Source of the DNA: Paucimonas lemoignei | GTDB lineage: Bacteria > Pseudomonadota > Gammaproteobacteria > Pseudomonadales > Pseudomonadaceae | NCBI GenBank assembly: GCA_900475325.1 | Contig: LS483371.1 | Span: 4,030,001-4,094,000 of the forward strand | DNA: 64,000 bases | Reading direction: 5' to 3' | Shown here: in pieces, positions 37,322 through 47,162 of the stretch | Numbering within the stretch: position 1 is the first letter of the stretch | How the letters are laid out: each line of letters starts with the position of its first letter | The notes under the pieces: generated by a model | What the model was told of the DNA's origin: nothing | Databases searched by the model: none | The model's input: only the letters and a program-made list of their open reading frames with translations | Position numbers and translations under genes: made by a program

Positions 37322-38932
37322 ATGAACCAGGACAATCTGATCGAGATCCGCGATCTGGCCGTCGAGTTCGTCTCCGGCGAAGGCTGCCAGCGAGTGGTGG
37401 AAAACATCAGCTTCGATATTCGTCGCGGGGAGACCCTGGCGCTGGTGGGCGAAAGCGGCTCGGGTAAATCCGTCACAGCGCACTCGATCCTGCGCCTGCT
37501 GCCCTACCCGTTGGCGCGCCATCCCAGTGGCACGATCCACTATGCCGGGCAGGATCTGCTGACCCTGAGCGAGAAAAAACTGCAGGGCATCCGAGGCAAT
37601 CGCATCGCGATGATCTTTCAGGAGCCGATGACCTCCTTGAACCCGCTGCAGTCGATTGAAAAACAGATCAACGAAGTGCTCGGCCTGCACAAAGGCCTGA
37701 CCGGCAAAGACGCCACACGCCGCACGCTGGAGCTGCTGGACCTGGTAGGCATCCCCGAACCTGGCAAACGCCTCAAAGCCCTGCCACATGAGCTCTCAGG
37801 CGGCCAGCGCCAGCGGGTGATGATTGCCATGGCCCTGGCTAACGAGCCGGAGCTGTTGATCGCTGACGAACCGACCACCGCACTGGACGTCACCGTGCAG
37901 CTGAAAATCCTCGAATTGCTCAAGGATTTGCAGGCCCGGCTGGGCATGGCGTTGCTGTTGATCAGCCATGATTTGAACGTTGTGAAGCAAATAGCCAACC
38001 GCGTATGTGTCATGCAGCGCGGTTGCATCGTCGAACAAGCGTCTTGTGACGAACTGTTTCGTTCGCCGCAGCATCCGTACACCAGAGTTCTGCTGGGTGC
38101 AGAGCCTAGCGGTGGGCCTTCGCCCAATGCTGCGGGCGCGCCGCTGCTGGAAGTGGACGATCTGCGGGTCTGGTTTCCGATCAAGAAAGGGTTGTTCAAA
38201 AAGACCGTCGATCACGTCAAAGCCGTGGACGGCATCCACTTCAGTCTGCCCAAGGGCCAGACGCTGGGGATTGTCGGCGAAAGCGGCTCGGGTAAATCGA
38301 CATTGGGTCTGGCGATCCTTAGGCTGATTGGTAGCCAGGGGGCCATACGTTTCCAGGGTGAAACGCTAGACTGCCTGTCTCAGCAGCAGATTCGTCCGCT
38401 GCGACGGCAGATGCAGGTGGTATTCCAGGACCCGTTTGGCAGCCTCAGCCCGCGGATGTCGGTGAGTGAAATCGTGGGTGAAGGCCTGCGCATTCATCGC
38501 ATGGGCACGGCACACGAGCAGGAAATGGCGATTATCGAAGCACTCCGAGAGGTAGGACTGGATCCGGAAACCCGGCACCGCTACCCTCACGAGTTCTCCG
38601 GCGGGCAACGGCAGCGAATCGCCATTGCCCGGGCGCTGGTATTGAAACCGGCGCTGATTCTACTGGACGAGCCGACTTCGGCCCTCGACCGGACAGTTCA
38701 GCGCCAGGTAGTGGAGCTGCTGCGGTCACTGCAAACCAAGTACAACCTGACGTATTTGTTCATCAGCCATGACCTGGCTGTCGTCAAGGCGCTGAGCCAC
38801 CAGCTGATGGTGGTCAAGCAAGGCCAAGTGGTCGAACAGGGTGACGCGCAAGCCATTTTTGCCGCACCGCAACATCCTTATACACAGCAGCTGCTGGAAG
38901 CCGCCTTTTTGGCACCAGTGGCTGTCGATTAA
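37322..38932 (+). CDS. yejF: Peptide ABC transporter ATPase YejF (two ABC domains)
   Basis: 536-aa cytoplasmic energiser with two fused oligopeptide-type ABC domains. Each has a Walker A (GESGSGKS), a Q-loop (FQEPMTSLNPL; FQDPFGSLSPR), a signature (LSGGQRQRV; FSGGQRQRI), a Walker B (LLIADEPTTALD; LILLDEPTSALD) and an H-loop (ISHDL). Each is followed by the oligopeptide-type tail QHPYT. Start at the ATG at 37322, with AAGGAAATGAC upstream. fabI follows after 18 bp, so it may receive read-through. Confidence 0.96.
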   Translation: MNQDNLIEIRDLAVEFVSGEGCQRVVENISFDIRRGETLALVGESGSGKSVTAHSILRLLPYPLARHPSGTIHYAGQDLLTLSEKKLQGIRGNRIAMIFQEPMTSLNPLQSIEKQINEVLGLHKGLTGKDATRRTLELLDLVGIPEPGKRLKALPHELSGGQRQRVMIAMALANEPELLIADEPTTALDVTVQLKILELLKDLQARLGMALLLISHDLNVVKQIANRVCVMQRGCIVEQASCDELFRSPQHPYTRVLLGAEPSGGPSPNAAGAPLLEVDDLRVWFPIKKGLFKKTVDHVKAVDGIHFSLPKGQTLGIVGESGSGKSTLGLAILRLIGSQGAIRFQGETLDCLSQQQIRPLRRQMQVVFQDPFGSLSPRMSVSEIVGEGLRIHRMGTAHEQEMAIIEALREVGLDPETRHRYPHEFSGGQRQRIAIARALVLKPALILLDEPTSALDRTVQRQVVELLRSLQTKYNLTYLFISHDLAVVKALSHQLMVVKQGQVVEQGDAQAIFAAPQHPYTQQLLEAAFLAPVAVD

Positions 38933-38950
38933 CCTGAAGAGGAACAACAC

Positions 38951-39745
38951 ATGGGTTTTCTCGCCGGTAAGCGCGTCCTGATCGTCGGTGTCGCTAGCAA
39001 ACTGTCCATCGCATCCGGTATTGCTGCCGCCATGCATCGCGAAGGTGCAGAGCTTGCTTTCACCTATCAGAACGACAAACTCAAAGGTCGCGTCGAAGAA
39101 TTCGCCGCTGGCTGGGGCTCGGGCCCTGAGCTGTGCTTCCCTTGTGACGTGGCAAGCGACGAAGAAATCGCCAAGGTCTTCGAAGACCTGAGCAAGAAGT
39201 GGGACGGCCTGGACGTGATCGTTCACTCCGTCGGCTTCGCGCCGGGCGACCAACTGGATGGCGATTTCACCGACGCCACCACCCGCGAAGGTTTCCGCAT
39301 CGCTCACGACATCAGCGCCTACAGCTTCGTGGCCCTGGCCAAGGCTGGCCGCCCGATGATGAAAGGCCGCAATGGCAGCCTGCTGACTCTGTCGTACCTG
39401 GGCGCCGAGCGCACCATGCCTAACTACAACGTGATGGGCATGGCCAAGGCCAGTCTGGAAGCGGGCGTACGTTATCTGGCTGGCAGCCTTGGCCCGGAAG
39501 GCACTCGCGTGAATGCTGTATCGGCTGGCCCGATCCGCACTCTCGCCGCTTCCGGTATCAAGAACTTCCGCAAGATGCTGGCCGCGAACGAAGCGCAGAC
39601 TCCACTGCGTCGTAACGTGACCATTGATGAAGTCGGCAATGCCGGCGCGTTCCTGTGCTCGGACCTGGCGTCTGGTATCAGTGGCGAAATCATGTACGTG
39701 GATGGTGGTTTCAACACGACTGCGATGGGTAACCTCGAAGAGTAA
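38951..39745 (+). CDS. fabI: Enoyl-[acyl-carrier-protein] reductase (NADH)
   Basis: 264-aa short-chain dehydrogenase-fold enzyme reducing trans-2-enoyl-ACP in the last step of each fatty-acid elongation cycle; target of triclosan-type inhibitors. Motifs: [20 protein letters not shown] (nucleotide binding), [29 protein letters not shown] with the Y-x6-K catalytic pair, and [10 protein letters not shown] at the end. Strong ribosome site GAGGAA. Closed by an intrinsic terminator at 39765. Confidence 0.97.
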   Translation: MGFLAGKRVLIVGVASKLSIASGIAAAMHREGAELAFTYQNDKLKGRVEEFAAGWGSGPELCFPCDVASDEEIAKVFEDLSKKWDGLDVIVHSVGFAPGDQLDGDFTDATTREGFRIAHDISAYSFVALAKAGRPMMKGRNGSLLTLSYLGAERTMPNYNVMGMAKASLEAGVRYLAGSLGPEGTRVNAVSAGPIRTLAASGIKNFRKMLAANEAQTPLRRNVTIDEVGNAGAFLCSDLASGISGEIMYVDGGFNTTAMGNLEE

Positions 39746-39764
39746 TCTTCAGAGCGGTATCGGG

Positions 39765-39797
39765 AGCCCGTGAATCGAGAGATTTGCGGGCTTTTTT
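39765..39797 (+). terminator. Intrinsic terminator of fabI (yej-fabI operon)
   Basis: 12-bp stem AGCCCGTGAATC-GAGA-GATTTGCGGGCT (two G-T wobbles) followed directly by TTTTT. Confidence 0.9.
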
Positions 39798-39833
39798 GTG
39801 GCCACGAGGAAAGCGCCTGTCCGAGAGATGCGA

Positions 39834-40615
39834 GTACATATCCATTTCTGCGGTAACGGCCGCTATGGGTTGCGCCCTTACGGCGCCTCACTTTTGAAGC
39901 CCAAAAGTGAGCAAAAGGCTCTTGCCCCACCACTCGGTCCCTCGCCTAGGCTCGGCATGCCCGTAATTCGACATTGATGCGTGGGGCCGCCGCAAAGGGC
40001 CATCCCTGGCCCAGTGCGGCTAAACCGGCATCCCTGCCGGTTTACCCCACGCCTCAACATCGAATTCCGGCCAGCGTGGTTTAACGGGGCGCCCAAGATC
40101 AAAATCAAATGCGCGCGAGGCGGCCTGATAGCCGACCTGTGAGCGAACCGAGTTCAACTGTGAAAGCGCAGTTGTTGGCTATTACGTTGGTAAATGAAAA
40201 GATCACGTTACGTCTAGGGCTGTGCCAGAACGCGATAGTGCAGACGCCACAAATTGCGACTTGTGGCAGGCCGAGCGCAGGTATTGCGTAGTGGGGAGCC
40301 CGGCATGGATGCCGGGCTAGCCGCACCGGGCCATGGATGGCCCATTGCGGCGTCCCCACGGAGCAATGCCGGAGCAAGGGAAGTCTGAGCTCAGCGAAGA
40401 CCCGGACAAAGGAGCGAGACCTTTTGGTTACTTTTGGGGCGTTTGCCAAAAGTGACCCGCTGTAAGAGCGGAACCATAATTCCAGCACACACCAATAATG
40501 GATATGTACTCAGCCCCCGAAGGACGAAACTCAAGCCTTTCTTGGCGTTCGAAAAAAGTGACCCGCTGTAAGAGCGAAACCATAATCCCAGCACACGCCA
40601 ACAACGGATATGTAC
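39834..40615. repeat. Compound intergenic element with inverted GTACATATCC ends
   Basis: Left end GTACATATCC (39834-39843); right ends GGATATGTAC at 40500-40509 and again at 40606-40615. Left inner copy: GGGCCATCCCTGGCCC (39997-40012), AAACCGGCATCCCTGCCGGT. Right inner copy: AGCCCGGCATGGATGCCGGG (from 40297), GGGCCATGGATGGCCC (40328-40343). The last 115 bp repeat the right terminal module (GTGACCCGCTGTAAGAGCG ... GGATATGTAC). It lies between the convergent fabI and ppiD genes and accounts for the 943-bp gap, with no supported gene. Confidence 0.8.
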
Positions 40616-40637
40616 CCCGACCAGCTTTTCCCTTCAC

Positions 40638-40672
40638 AAAAAAAGACCGCTCAATGAGCGGCCTTCTTTTTA
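40638..40672 (-). terminator. Intrinsic terminator of ppiD
   Basis: On the minus strand CCGCTCA/TGAGCGG stem followed by TCTTTTTTT, 17 bases after the ppiD stop. Opposite strand also ends in TTCTTTTT, so it can work in both directions. Confidence 0.85.
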
Positions 40673-40688
40673 CTACCCGATCAAACCA

Positions 40689-42560
40689 TCAAAACCGTTC
40701 GATCTTCGCTTTGCTTTCCAGCTGCGCACGGTAAGCAGCGAAATCCTGCTGGCCTTCACGTGAAGCGAGGAAGCGGCGGTACTGCGCCTTCTCGGCATCC
40801 GTCGGTGCTGCCGCCTGATTCACGCCATTGAGGCGCACAATCACGAAGCTGCCATCTGCCAGCGAAAGGCTGGTGAACTCCGGCTTGTCCTTGCCTTCAG
40901 GCTTGGGCATGCGGAACAGCGCTTGCAGCACAGCAGGATCTACACCTTCCTGACCGCGGGTGACCGCTTCCATGACGTTCCAGCTATGACCATCCTGCTT
41001 GGCAGCCAGAGGGATCTTGCCATCACGCAAGCCCGCCAACAGTGCTTCGCCTTTGGCCTTGACTGCAGCAGCAGCGTGGTCCTTGACCAGCTTGGCGCGG
41101 ATAGCTGTAGAAACAGCTTCCAGCGGCAGCTGCTCAGGCATGCGGTGCTCTTTGGAGCGCACCACGACGACGGTCTCTGGGTCCAGCTCCAGCGCATTAC
41201 TGTTGGAGCCCTCTTCCAGCACTTCCGGGCTGAAAGCCGCCTGAATCACGGCACGATTAGCTGTCAGGCCTTCGCCGCCTTCACGGCCGAACGGGGCGCT
41301 GGTCTGTACTTTCAGGCCAAGGTCCTGAGCGGGCTGAGCCAGGTCGGACGCTTCGAACGCGGAGTCTTCGAGCTGCTTGGTAGCCTCGACAAAACGCTGC
41401 TCAACCTGCTGGGACTTCGCGTCGTTGGTCAGTTTGTCTTTCAGGCTGGCAAAGGTCGGCACCGACGGCGCTTCCACGCCCAGCAACTTGATCAGGTGCC
41501 AGCCGAAGTCGCTGCGTACCGGAGCGGAAACCTGGTCTTTGTTCAGCGCATACAGCGCGTCTTCAAAGGCCGGATCGTAGACGCCCTTGCCTGCATAGCC
41601 CAGGTCACCGCCCTTGGACGCCGAACCCGGATCCTGGGAGAACTCTTTGGCCAGCGCAGCGAAGTCTTCACCCTTGGCCAGACGCTGTTGAATTTCTTCA
41701 ATCTTCGCCTTGGCCTGCTCGTCGGTCATCTTGTCGTTCACATCGATCAGGATGTGCGCGCCACGGCGCTGTTCGGCAAGATTAGCGATTTCCTTCTGGT
41801 AAGCCGCCTGCAGATCCTCATCCTTGACCTGCACCTTGTCGAAGAAAGAAGATTTCTTCAGTTCGATGTAATCCAGGACCACCTGCTCAGGGCTCATGAA
41901 CTCTTTGGCGTGTTCATCGTAGTGAGCCTTGATTTCGTCCTCAGTCACCTTGACCGCGGAGGCATCGGCGTTGAGGGTCAGCGAAGCGAAATCGCGGGTC
42001 TGTTTTTCCAGACGGGCAAAGGCTTCAACCTGGGCATCGGTGACAAAGGCACTGCCTGCCACGCCCGCGCGAACCTGACCGATCAACATTTCCTGAGCCA
42101 GCATCTGGCGGAATTGCAGACGGGTGAAGCCCAGTTGACGAATAACCTGATCAAAGCGGTCGGCGTTGAATTTGCCGTCGACCTGGAATTCAGGCGTCTG
42201 CAGAATCTGCTGATCCAGCGAAGCTTCGGAGAAGGTGAACTTCGCATCGCTGGCGCCCTGAAGTAGCAGCTTGCGATCGACCAGACCTTTCAAGGCCGAG
42301 TCCCGCAGCATTTTTTCATCCAGCAAGGCAGGATCGAAATCCTTGCCCAGTTGCTGCATCAGCTGGCGACGTTGCATGTCGACCGCTTGAGTCAGCTCGT
42401 TGCGGGTGATTTCCTCACCGTTGACCTTGGCAGCGTCCTGGCTGGTGCTTGTGGCCGTGAAAAGCGCGTCGATACCCGTCAAAGCCATCAATGCAATGAT
42501 GATTCCGATGATTGTCTTGGCAATCCAGCCTTGTGAATTGTCCCTGATGTTTTGCAGCAT
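40689..42560 (-). CDS. ppiD: Periplasmic folding chaperone/peptidyl-prolyl isomerase PpiD
   Basis: 623 aa. Membrane-anchored SurA-like chaperone near the Sec translocon. One N-terminal membrane helix ([18 protein letters not shown]), a SurA-like helical N domain ([16 protein letters not shown]), a central parvulin domain ([45 protein letters not shown]) and a C-terminal helical/parvulin-like remainder. Start at the ATG at 42560 ([10 protein letters not shown]) with GGGGGA before it. Downstream of hupB, as usual in proteobacteria. Confidence 0.94.
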   Translation of the reverse strand: MLQNIRDNSQGWIAKTIIGIIIALMALTGIDALFTATSTSQDAAKVNGEEITRNELTQAVDMQRRQLMQQLGKDFDPALLDEKMLRDSALKGLVDRKLLLQGASDAKFTFSEASLDQQILQTPEFQVDGKFNADRFDQVIRQLGFTRLQFRQMLAQEMLIGQVRAGVAGSAFVTDAQVEAFARLEKQTRDFASLTLNADASAVKVTEDEIKAHYDEHAKEFMSPEQVVLDYIELKKSSFFDKVQVKDEDLQAAYQKEIANLAEQRRGAHILIDVNDKMTDEQAKAKIEEIQQRLAKGEDFAALAKEFSQDPGSASKGGDLGYAGKGVYDPAFEDALYALNKDQVSAPVRSDFGWHLIKLLGVEAPSVPTFASLKDKLTNDAKSQQVEQRFVEATKQLEDSAFEASDLAQPAQDLGLKVQTSAPFGREGGEGLTANRAVIQAAFSPEVLEEGSNSNALELDPETVVVVRSKEHRMPEQLPLEAVSTAIRAKLVKDHAAAAVKAKGEALLAGLRDGKIPLAAKQDGHSWNVMEAVTRGQEGVDPAVLQALFRMPKPEGKDKPEFTSLSLADGSFVIVRLNGVNQAAAPTDAEKAQYRRFLASREGQQDFAAYRAQLESKAKIERF

Positions 42561-42619
42561 GCGTCCCCCAAAACGGTTGTACTGACTAACCAACCGCGGA
42601 GCGTGGGTAGAAAGCGGAT

Positions 42620-42650
42620 AGAAGAAAGGCGCATCCGAGGATGCGCCTTC
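42620..42650 (-). terminator. Intrinsic terminator of hupB
   Basis: Minus strand GGCGCATCC-TC-GGATGCGCC followed by TTTCTTC; lies 135 bp downstream of the hupB stop and just upstream of ppiD, separating the two transcripts at least in part. Confidence 0.75.
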
Positions 42651-42781
42651 TCGTAACTGGCGAAGCGGACGGGGGCTGGTAACCGCGACCCCGGTGTGTC
42701 AGGCCGGATGACCGACCGCACGACCGCTGCGCTTGCCGACACAGGATGAATCCTGTTCGGTTGGGCAAAGGCTTTGAGAAC

Positions 42782-43054
42782 TTAGTTGACAGCTTCTTTC
42801 AGGGCTTTACCGGCTTTGAAGCCTGGTTTTTTAGCAGCAGCGATTTCAAGCGTCTTGCCCGTTTGAGGGTTACGACCGATACGCGCTGGGCGATCAGTGA
42901 CGGAGAAGGTACCGAAACCAACCAGTACAACCGAGTCGCCAGCCTTAAGAGCGCCAGTGACGGATTCGATTACTGCGTCCAGCGCACGGCCAGCAGCAGC
43001 TTTCGGGATATCAGCGGATGCGGCGATAGCATCAATCAGTTCCGACTTGTTCAC
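42782..43054 (-). CDS. hupB: Nucleoid protein HU-beta
   Basis: 90-aa histone-like DNA-bending protein: [20 protein letters not shown], then [20 protein letters not shown] and the DNA-binding arm [23 protein letters not shown] start at 43054 with GGGGA seven bases upstream. It has its own near-consensus promoter at 43152-43181 immediately downstream of lon. Confidence 0.97.
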   Translation of the reverse strand: MNKSELIDAIAASADIPKAAAGRALDAVIESVTGALKAGDSVVLVGFGTFSVTDRPARIGRNPQTGKTLEIAAAKKPGFKAGKALKEAVN

Positions 43055-43151
43055 TCTAAGTCCCCTTATGTCTATATTGAGTATGTTTCTAAGTTTTTTT
43101 GGTGTGGCAAAAACAAGCGCTGAATGGCCTGCAGACGCTTAGAAGAGCCGC

Positions 43152-43181
43152 TTTATAACAAGGGCTCTAAAAAGCTGTCAA
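43152..43181 (-). promoter_or_regulatory. Sigma-70-type promoter of hupB
   Basis: On the minus strand TTGACA-N18-TATAAA (-35 at 43181-43176, -10 at 43157-43152), about 100 bp before the hupB start. An imperfect inverted repeat AGAGCC/GGCTCT overlaps the spacer and -10, so the lon 3' end may fold there. Confidence 0.8.
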
Positions 43182-43196
43182 GGCAGGCACTCCAGA

Positions 43197-45593
43197 CTAA
43201 TGCGTGCTAATTCTTTCCTTAGAGTCAGACTCGCGTTTTTCGTCCTTCGCAACCATCTCGGGCGCGACATCCGGCAGCGGCTCCGGCGCGTATTGCAGCG
43301 CAATTTGCAGGACTTCGTCAATCCATTTAACGGGCTTGATCTGCAGGTCGGCCTTGATGTTGTCAGGAATCTCTTTCAAATCGCGAACGTTTTCTTCCGG
43401 AATGATCACCGTCTTGATGCCACCACGGTGTGCCGCGAGCAGTTTTTCCTTTAAGCCGCCAATCGCCAGAACCTGGCCGCGCAGGGTGATTTCACCCGTC
43501 ATGGCCACATCAGCACGCACCGGAATCTGTGTCAGGGCTGAAACAAGGGCCGTGCACATGCCTACGCCTGCGCTAGGGCCATCTTTAGGGGTCGCCCCCT
43601 CGGGCATGTGGATGTGCGTGTCACGCTTCTCGTGGAAGTCCAGGGGGATCCCCAGGCTTTTCGCGCGGCTGCGCACCACGGTCAACGCGGCAGTGATGGA
43701 TTCGACCATCACATCCCCCAGGGAACCGGTCTTGATCAGTTGCCCTTTACCCGGCACGACCGCCGCTTCGATGGTCAGCAACTCGCCACCCACCTGAGTC
43801 CACGCCAGGCCGGTAACCTGCCCGATCTGATCCTGCTGTTCGGCCAGGCCGTAGCGGAATTTGCGTACGCCCAGGAAGTGCTCGAGCATTTCAGCGCTGA
43901 CACGAATTGCAAAACGTTTTTCGTGCGCATGCTCCTTCACCGCCTTGCGGCAGACCTTGGCAATCTGCCGCTCAAGGCTACGCACACCTGCTTCACGGGT
44001 GTAATAACGCACGATGTCGCGAATCGCTTCTTCGTCGAATTCCACTTCGCCCTTCTTCAGGCCGTTGGCTTGAAGCTGCTTGGGCGTGAGGTATTTGACG
44101 GCGATGTTGATCTTTTCGTCTTCGGTGTAGCCCGGCAAACGGATGACTTCCATCCGGTCGAGCAGCGCCGCCGGGATGTTCATCGAGTTGGCGGTGCACA
44201 AGAACATGACGTCGGATAGGTCGTAGTCGACTTCCAGGTAATGGTCGTTGAAGTTGTGGTTCTGTTCCGGGTCCAGCACCTCAAGCAGTGCCGACGCCGG
44301 GTCGCCACGCATGTCGCTGCCCATCTTGTCGATTTCGTCGAGCAGGAACAGCGGGTTGCGTACGCCCACTTTGGTCATCTTTTGAATCAATCGGCCCGGC
44401 ATCGAACCGATGTAGGTGCGGCGATGGCCACGAATTTCCGCTTCGTCGCGCACGCCACCCAAGGCCATACGCACGAATTTGCGGTTGGTCGCGCTAGCGA
44501 TCGACTCAGCCAGGGAGGTTTTACCCACACCAGGCGGGCCGACCAGACACAGAACCGGACCACGAATTTTCTTCACGCGCTTTTGCACGGCGAGGTATTC
44601 AAGGATGCGCTCTTTGACTTCCTCAAGACCGTAGTGATCAGCGTCGAGGATGTCCTCAGCACGGGCCAGGTCCAGGCGAACCTTGCTTTGCGCCTTCCAC
44701 GGCACCTGAACCAGCCAGTCGATGTAGGTACGCACCACGGTCGCTTCAGCGGACATCGGCGACATCTGCTTGAGCTTGTTCAGCTCCGCATTCGCCTTGG
44801 TCAATGCGTCTTTAGGCAGGCCAGCGGCATCGATGCGCTTTTTCAGTTCTTCGATTTCGTTATGGCCTTCCTCGCTGTCGCCGAGTTCTTTCTGAATGGC
44901 CTTCATCTGCTCATTCAGGTAGTACTCGCGCTGACTGCGTTCCATCTGCTTTTTGACCCGGCCACGGATGCGCTTCTCAACCTGCAACAGGTCGATCTCT
45001 GCATCCAGCAAGGCGAGCACATGCTCAACCCGTGCGGACAGGTCAATAATCTCGAGGATTTCCTGCTTCTGCTCGATCTTGAGCGCCATGTGCGCGGCCA
45101 TAGTGTCTACCAGACGGCCAGGCTCATCGATGCTATTGAGAGAGGACAGGACTTCAGCAGGCACTTTTTTGCCCAGCTGGACGTATTGCTCGAACTGAGC
45201 CAGCAGGCTGCGCACGAACACTTCGGATTCACGATCAGGCGCATCGACTTCGTCGATCAGCGCGACCTCTGCCCGGCAGTGGCCATCGATTTCGATAAAG
45301 CGTTCGACAGAGCCACGCTGTTCACCTTCCACCAGCACCTTGACGGTGCCGTCGGGCAATTTGAGCAGCTGCAACACGGTTGCAATAGTGCCGACGTTAT
45401 AAAGAGCGTCTTCACCGGGATCATCATCTGCAGGATTTCTTTGCGCGAGCAACAGGATCTGTTTGTCGCCTGTCATCGCTGCCTCAAGGGCTTCGATAGA
45501 CTTCTCGCGCCCCACGAACAGCGGGATAACCATGTGCGGATAAACCACTACATCGCGCAATGGCAAGAGAGGCAATTCAATGGTCGTTTTCAT
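43197..45593 (-). CDS. lon: ATP-dependent protease Lon
   Basis: 798-aa hexameric AAA+ serine protease degrading misfolded and regulatory proteins. LON N domain (LPLLPLRDVVVYPHMVIPLF), coiled-coil region, AAA module with Walker A LVGPPGVGKTSL and Walker B PLFLLDEIDKM, then the protease domain with catalytic Ser in KDGPSAGVGM and the Lys in the AIGGLKEKLLAAHRGG segment. Start at the ATG at 45593 (GAGG upstream). A heat-shock-type promoter lies about 55-85 bp upstream. Own transcription unit between clpX and hupB. Confidence 0.97.
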   Translation of the reverse strand: MKTTIELPLLPLRDVVVYPHMVIPLFVGREKSIEALEAAMTGDKQILLLAQRNPADDDPGEDALYNVGTIATVLQLLKLPDGTVKVLVEGEQRGSVERFIEIDGHCRAEVALIDEVDAPDRESEVFVRSLLAQFEQYVQLGKKVPAEVLSSLNSIDEPGRLVDTMAAHMALKIEQKQEILEIIDLSARVEHVLALLDAEIDLLQVEKRIRGRVKKQMERSQREYYLNEQMKAIQKELGDSEEGHNEIEELKKRIDAAGLPKDALTKANAELNKLKQMSPMSAEATVVRTYIDWLVQVPWKAQSKVRLDLARAEDILDADHYGLEEVKERILEYLAVQKRVKKIRGPVLCLVGPPGVGKTSLAESIASATNRKFVRMALGGVRDEAEIRGHRRTYIGSMPGRLIQKMTKVGVRNPLFLLDEIDKMGSDMRGDPASALLEVLDPEQNHNFNDHYLEVDYDLSDVMFLCTANSMNIPAALLDRMEVIRLPGYTEDEKINIAVKYLTPKQLQANGLKKGEVEFDEEAIRDIVRYYTREAGVRSLERQIAKVCRKAVKEHAHEKRFAIRVSAEMLEHFLGVRKFRYGLAEQQDQIGQVTGLAWTQVGGELLTIEAAVVPGKGQLIKTGSLGDVMVESITAALTVVRSRAKSLGIPLDFHEKRDTHIHMPEGATPKDGPSAGVGMCTALVSALTQIPVRADVAMTGEITLRGQVLAIGGLKEKLLAAHRGGIKTVIIPEENVRDLKEIPDNIKADLQIKPVKWIDEVLQIALQYAPEPLPDVAPEMVAKDEKRESDSKERISTH

Positions 45594-45647
45594 GATTTCG
45601 CCTCTACGGCGGCCATGTGGCCGTGGACAGGAATGAGCTTGAATTCA

Positions 45648-45677
45648 AGATGGGGGTAGTTCCCCGAAAAAACAAGC
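45648..45677 (-). promoter_or_regulatory. Heat-shock (sigma-32) promoter of lon
   Basis: Minus strand CTTGTTT (45677-45671), 15-base spacer, CCCCATCT (45655-45648). The -10 fits CCCCATNT fully; the -35 keeps CTTG. Position and target gene fit RpoH control of lon. Confidence 0.75.
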
Positions 45678-45693
45678 CTTGAGGCAGGAAATG

Positions 45694-45722
45694 CAAAAGG
45701 GGCCCGAAGGCCCCTTTTCTAT
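45694..45722 (-). terminator. Intrinsic terminator of clpX
   Basis: AAAAGGGGCC-TTC-GGGCCCCTTTT hairpin, 45 bases after the clpX stop; symmetric, T-rich on both sides. Confidence 0.88.
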
Positions 45723-45766
45723 TCATGCAGCTATTCGCGCAGCATTTACACACGTCGCACTGTCGC

Positions 45767-47050
45767 TTACGCGTCAGGTGCGGCTTTTGCTGGCGGCTCA
45801 CTGTTTTCATAGATCAACAGCGGCTTGGACGTACCTTCGATCACGCTTTCGTCGATCACCACCTTGCTCACTTCAGACTGCGAAGGGATTTCGTACATGG
45901 TGTCGAGCAGAACGCCTTCGAGAATGGAACGCAACCCACGGGCACCGGTTTTGCGCTCGAGCGCGCGGCGGGCCACGGATTTCAATGCGTCGGTACGGAA
46001 CTCAAGGTCCACACCTTCCATTTCGAACAGCTTGGCATATTGCTTGGTCAACGCGTTTTTCGGCTCGGTGAGGATCTGCATCAATGCAGCCTCATCCAGC
46101 TCGTCCAACGTTGCCAGAACCGGCAAACGACCCACGAATTCCGGGATCAAACCAAACTTGACCAGATCGTCAGGCTCGACTTCACGCAGGGACTCACCGA
46201 CCTTCTTGCCTTCTTCCTTGCTGCGAACTTCCGCGTTGAAGCCGATGCCGCCCTTGGTGGAACGGTTTTGAATAACCTTTTCCAGCCCGGAGAAAGCACC
46301 ACCGCAGATGAACAGGATGTTACGCGTGTCAACCTGAAGGAATTCCTGCTGCGGATGCTTGCGACCACCCTGAGGCGGAACGGAAGCGACCGTGCCTTCG
46401 ATCAGCTTGAGCAGGGCCTGCTGCACGCCTTCACCGGAAACGTCCCGGGTGATGGACGGGTTGTCAGACTTGCGGGAAATCTTGTCGATTTCGTCGATGT
46501 AGACAATGCCCATCTGGGCTTTTTCAACATCGTAATCGCACTTCTGCAACAGCTTCTGAATGATGTTTTCCACATCCTCACCCACGTAACCCGCCTCAGT
46601 GAGGGTGGTTGCGTCAGCGATGGTGAATGGAACGTTCAGCAATCGGGCCAGTGTTTCAGCAAGCAGGGTTTTACCCGAGCCTGTAGGGCCGATCAGCAAA
46701 ATGTTGCTTTTGCCAAGCTCGACATCGTCATTCTTTTTGTCACGCTGATTCAGGCGCTTGTAGTGGTTGTACACCGCTACGGCCAGAACCTTTTTGGCAC
46801 GCTCCTGACCAATGACGTACTGGTCAAGGATGCCGCTGATTTCTTTAGGCGAAGGCAGTTTATGCGCGCTGCTTTCGGCCTGTGCTTCCTGCACCTCCTC
46901 ACGGATGATGTCATTGCACAGGTCAACGCACTCGTCGCAAATAAACACCGAGGGACCGGCAATCAATTTGCGTACTTCATGCTGGCTTTTGCCACAGAAG
47001 GAGCAATAGAGCAGCTTGCCGTTGTCCTCGCCGTTGCGGGTGTCAGTCAT
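45767..47050 (-). CDS. clpX: ATP-dependent Clp protease ATP-binding subunit ClpX
   Basis: 427-aa AAA+ unfoldase that feeds substrates to ClpP. The N-terminal C4 zinc-binding domain is [11 protein letters not shown] with [10 protein letters not shown]; Walker A is [17 protein letters not shown], Walker B is [11 protein letters not shown], the pore loop is in [10 protein letters not shown], and a ClpP-contacting IGF-type loop is expected near KGGIGFNAE. Start at the ATG at 47050 ([10 protein letters not shown]); an in-frame upstream frame to 47083 lacks support. Lies 112 bp downstream of clpP, with a hairpin between. Confidence 0.97.
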   Translation of the reverse strand: MTDTRNGEDNGKLLYCSFCGKSQHEVRKLIAGPSVFICDECVDLCNDIIREEVQEAQAESSAHKLPSPKEISGILDQYVIGQERAKKVLAVAVYNHYKRLNQRDKKNDDVELGKSNILLIGPTGSGKTLLAETLARLLNVPFTIADATTLTEAGYVGEDVENIIQKLLQKCDYDVEKAQMGIVYIDEIDKISRKSDNPSITRDVSGEGVQQALLKLIEGTVASVPPQGGRKHPQQEFLQVDTRNILFICGGAFSGLEKVIQNRSTKGGIGFNAEVRSKEEGKKVGESLREVEPDDLVKFGLIPEFVGRLPVLATLDELDEAALMQILTEPKNALTKQYAKLFEMEGVDLEFRTDALKSVARRALERKTGARGLRSILEGVLLDTMYEIPSQSEVSKVVIDESVIEGTSKPLLIYENSEPPAKAAPDA

Positions 47051-47098
47051 TCGTTCGATCCAAATCCGATAGGCTTGCAACACAAGATGAAGGCTATT

Positions 47099-47118
47099 GC
47101 GGGCTTTTTCAAGCCCGC
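47099..47118 (-). promoter_or_regulatory. Perfect hairpin between clpP and clpX
   Basis: GCGGGCTT-GAAA-AAGCCCGC on the transcript strand: 8-bp stem with a GNRA-type GAAA loop and no T-run after it, so more likely an RNA-processing or stabilising element than a full terminator. Confidence 0.65.
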
Positions 47119-47162
47119 TAGTGATCAGAGGAGCCGACCACGCCTATTTCGAGGTGCTTATA

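Noticed and set aside
44241..45659. 472-codon open frame antisense to lon
   Set aside because: Mirror frame of a highly conserved gene with no recognisable domain.
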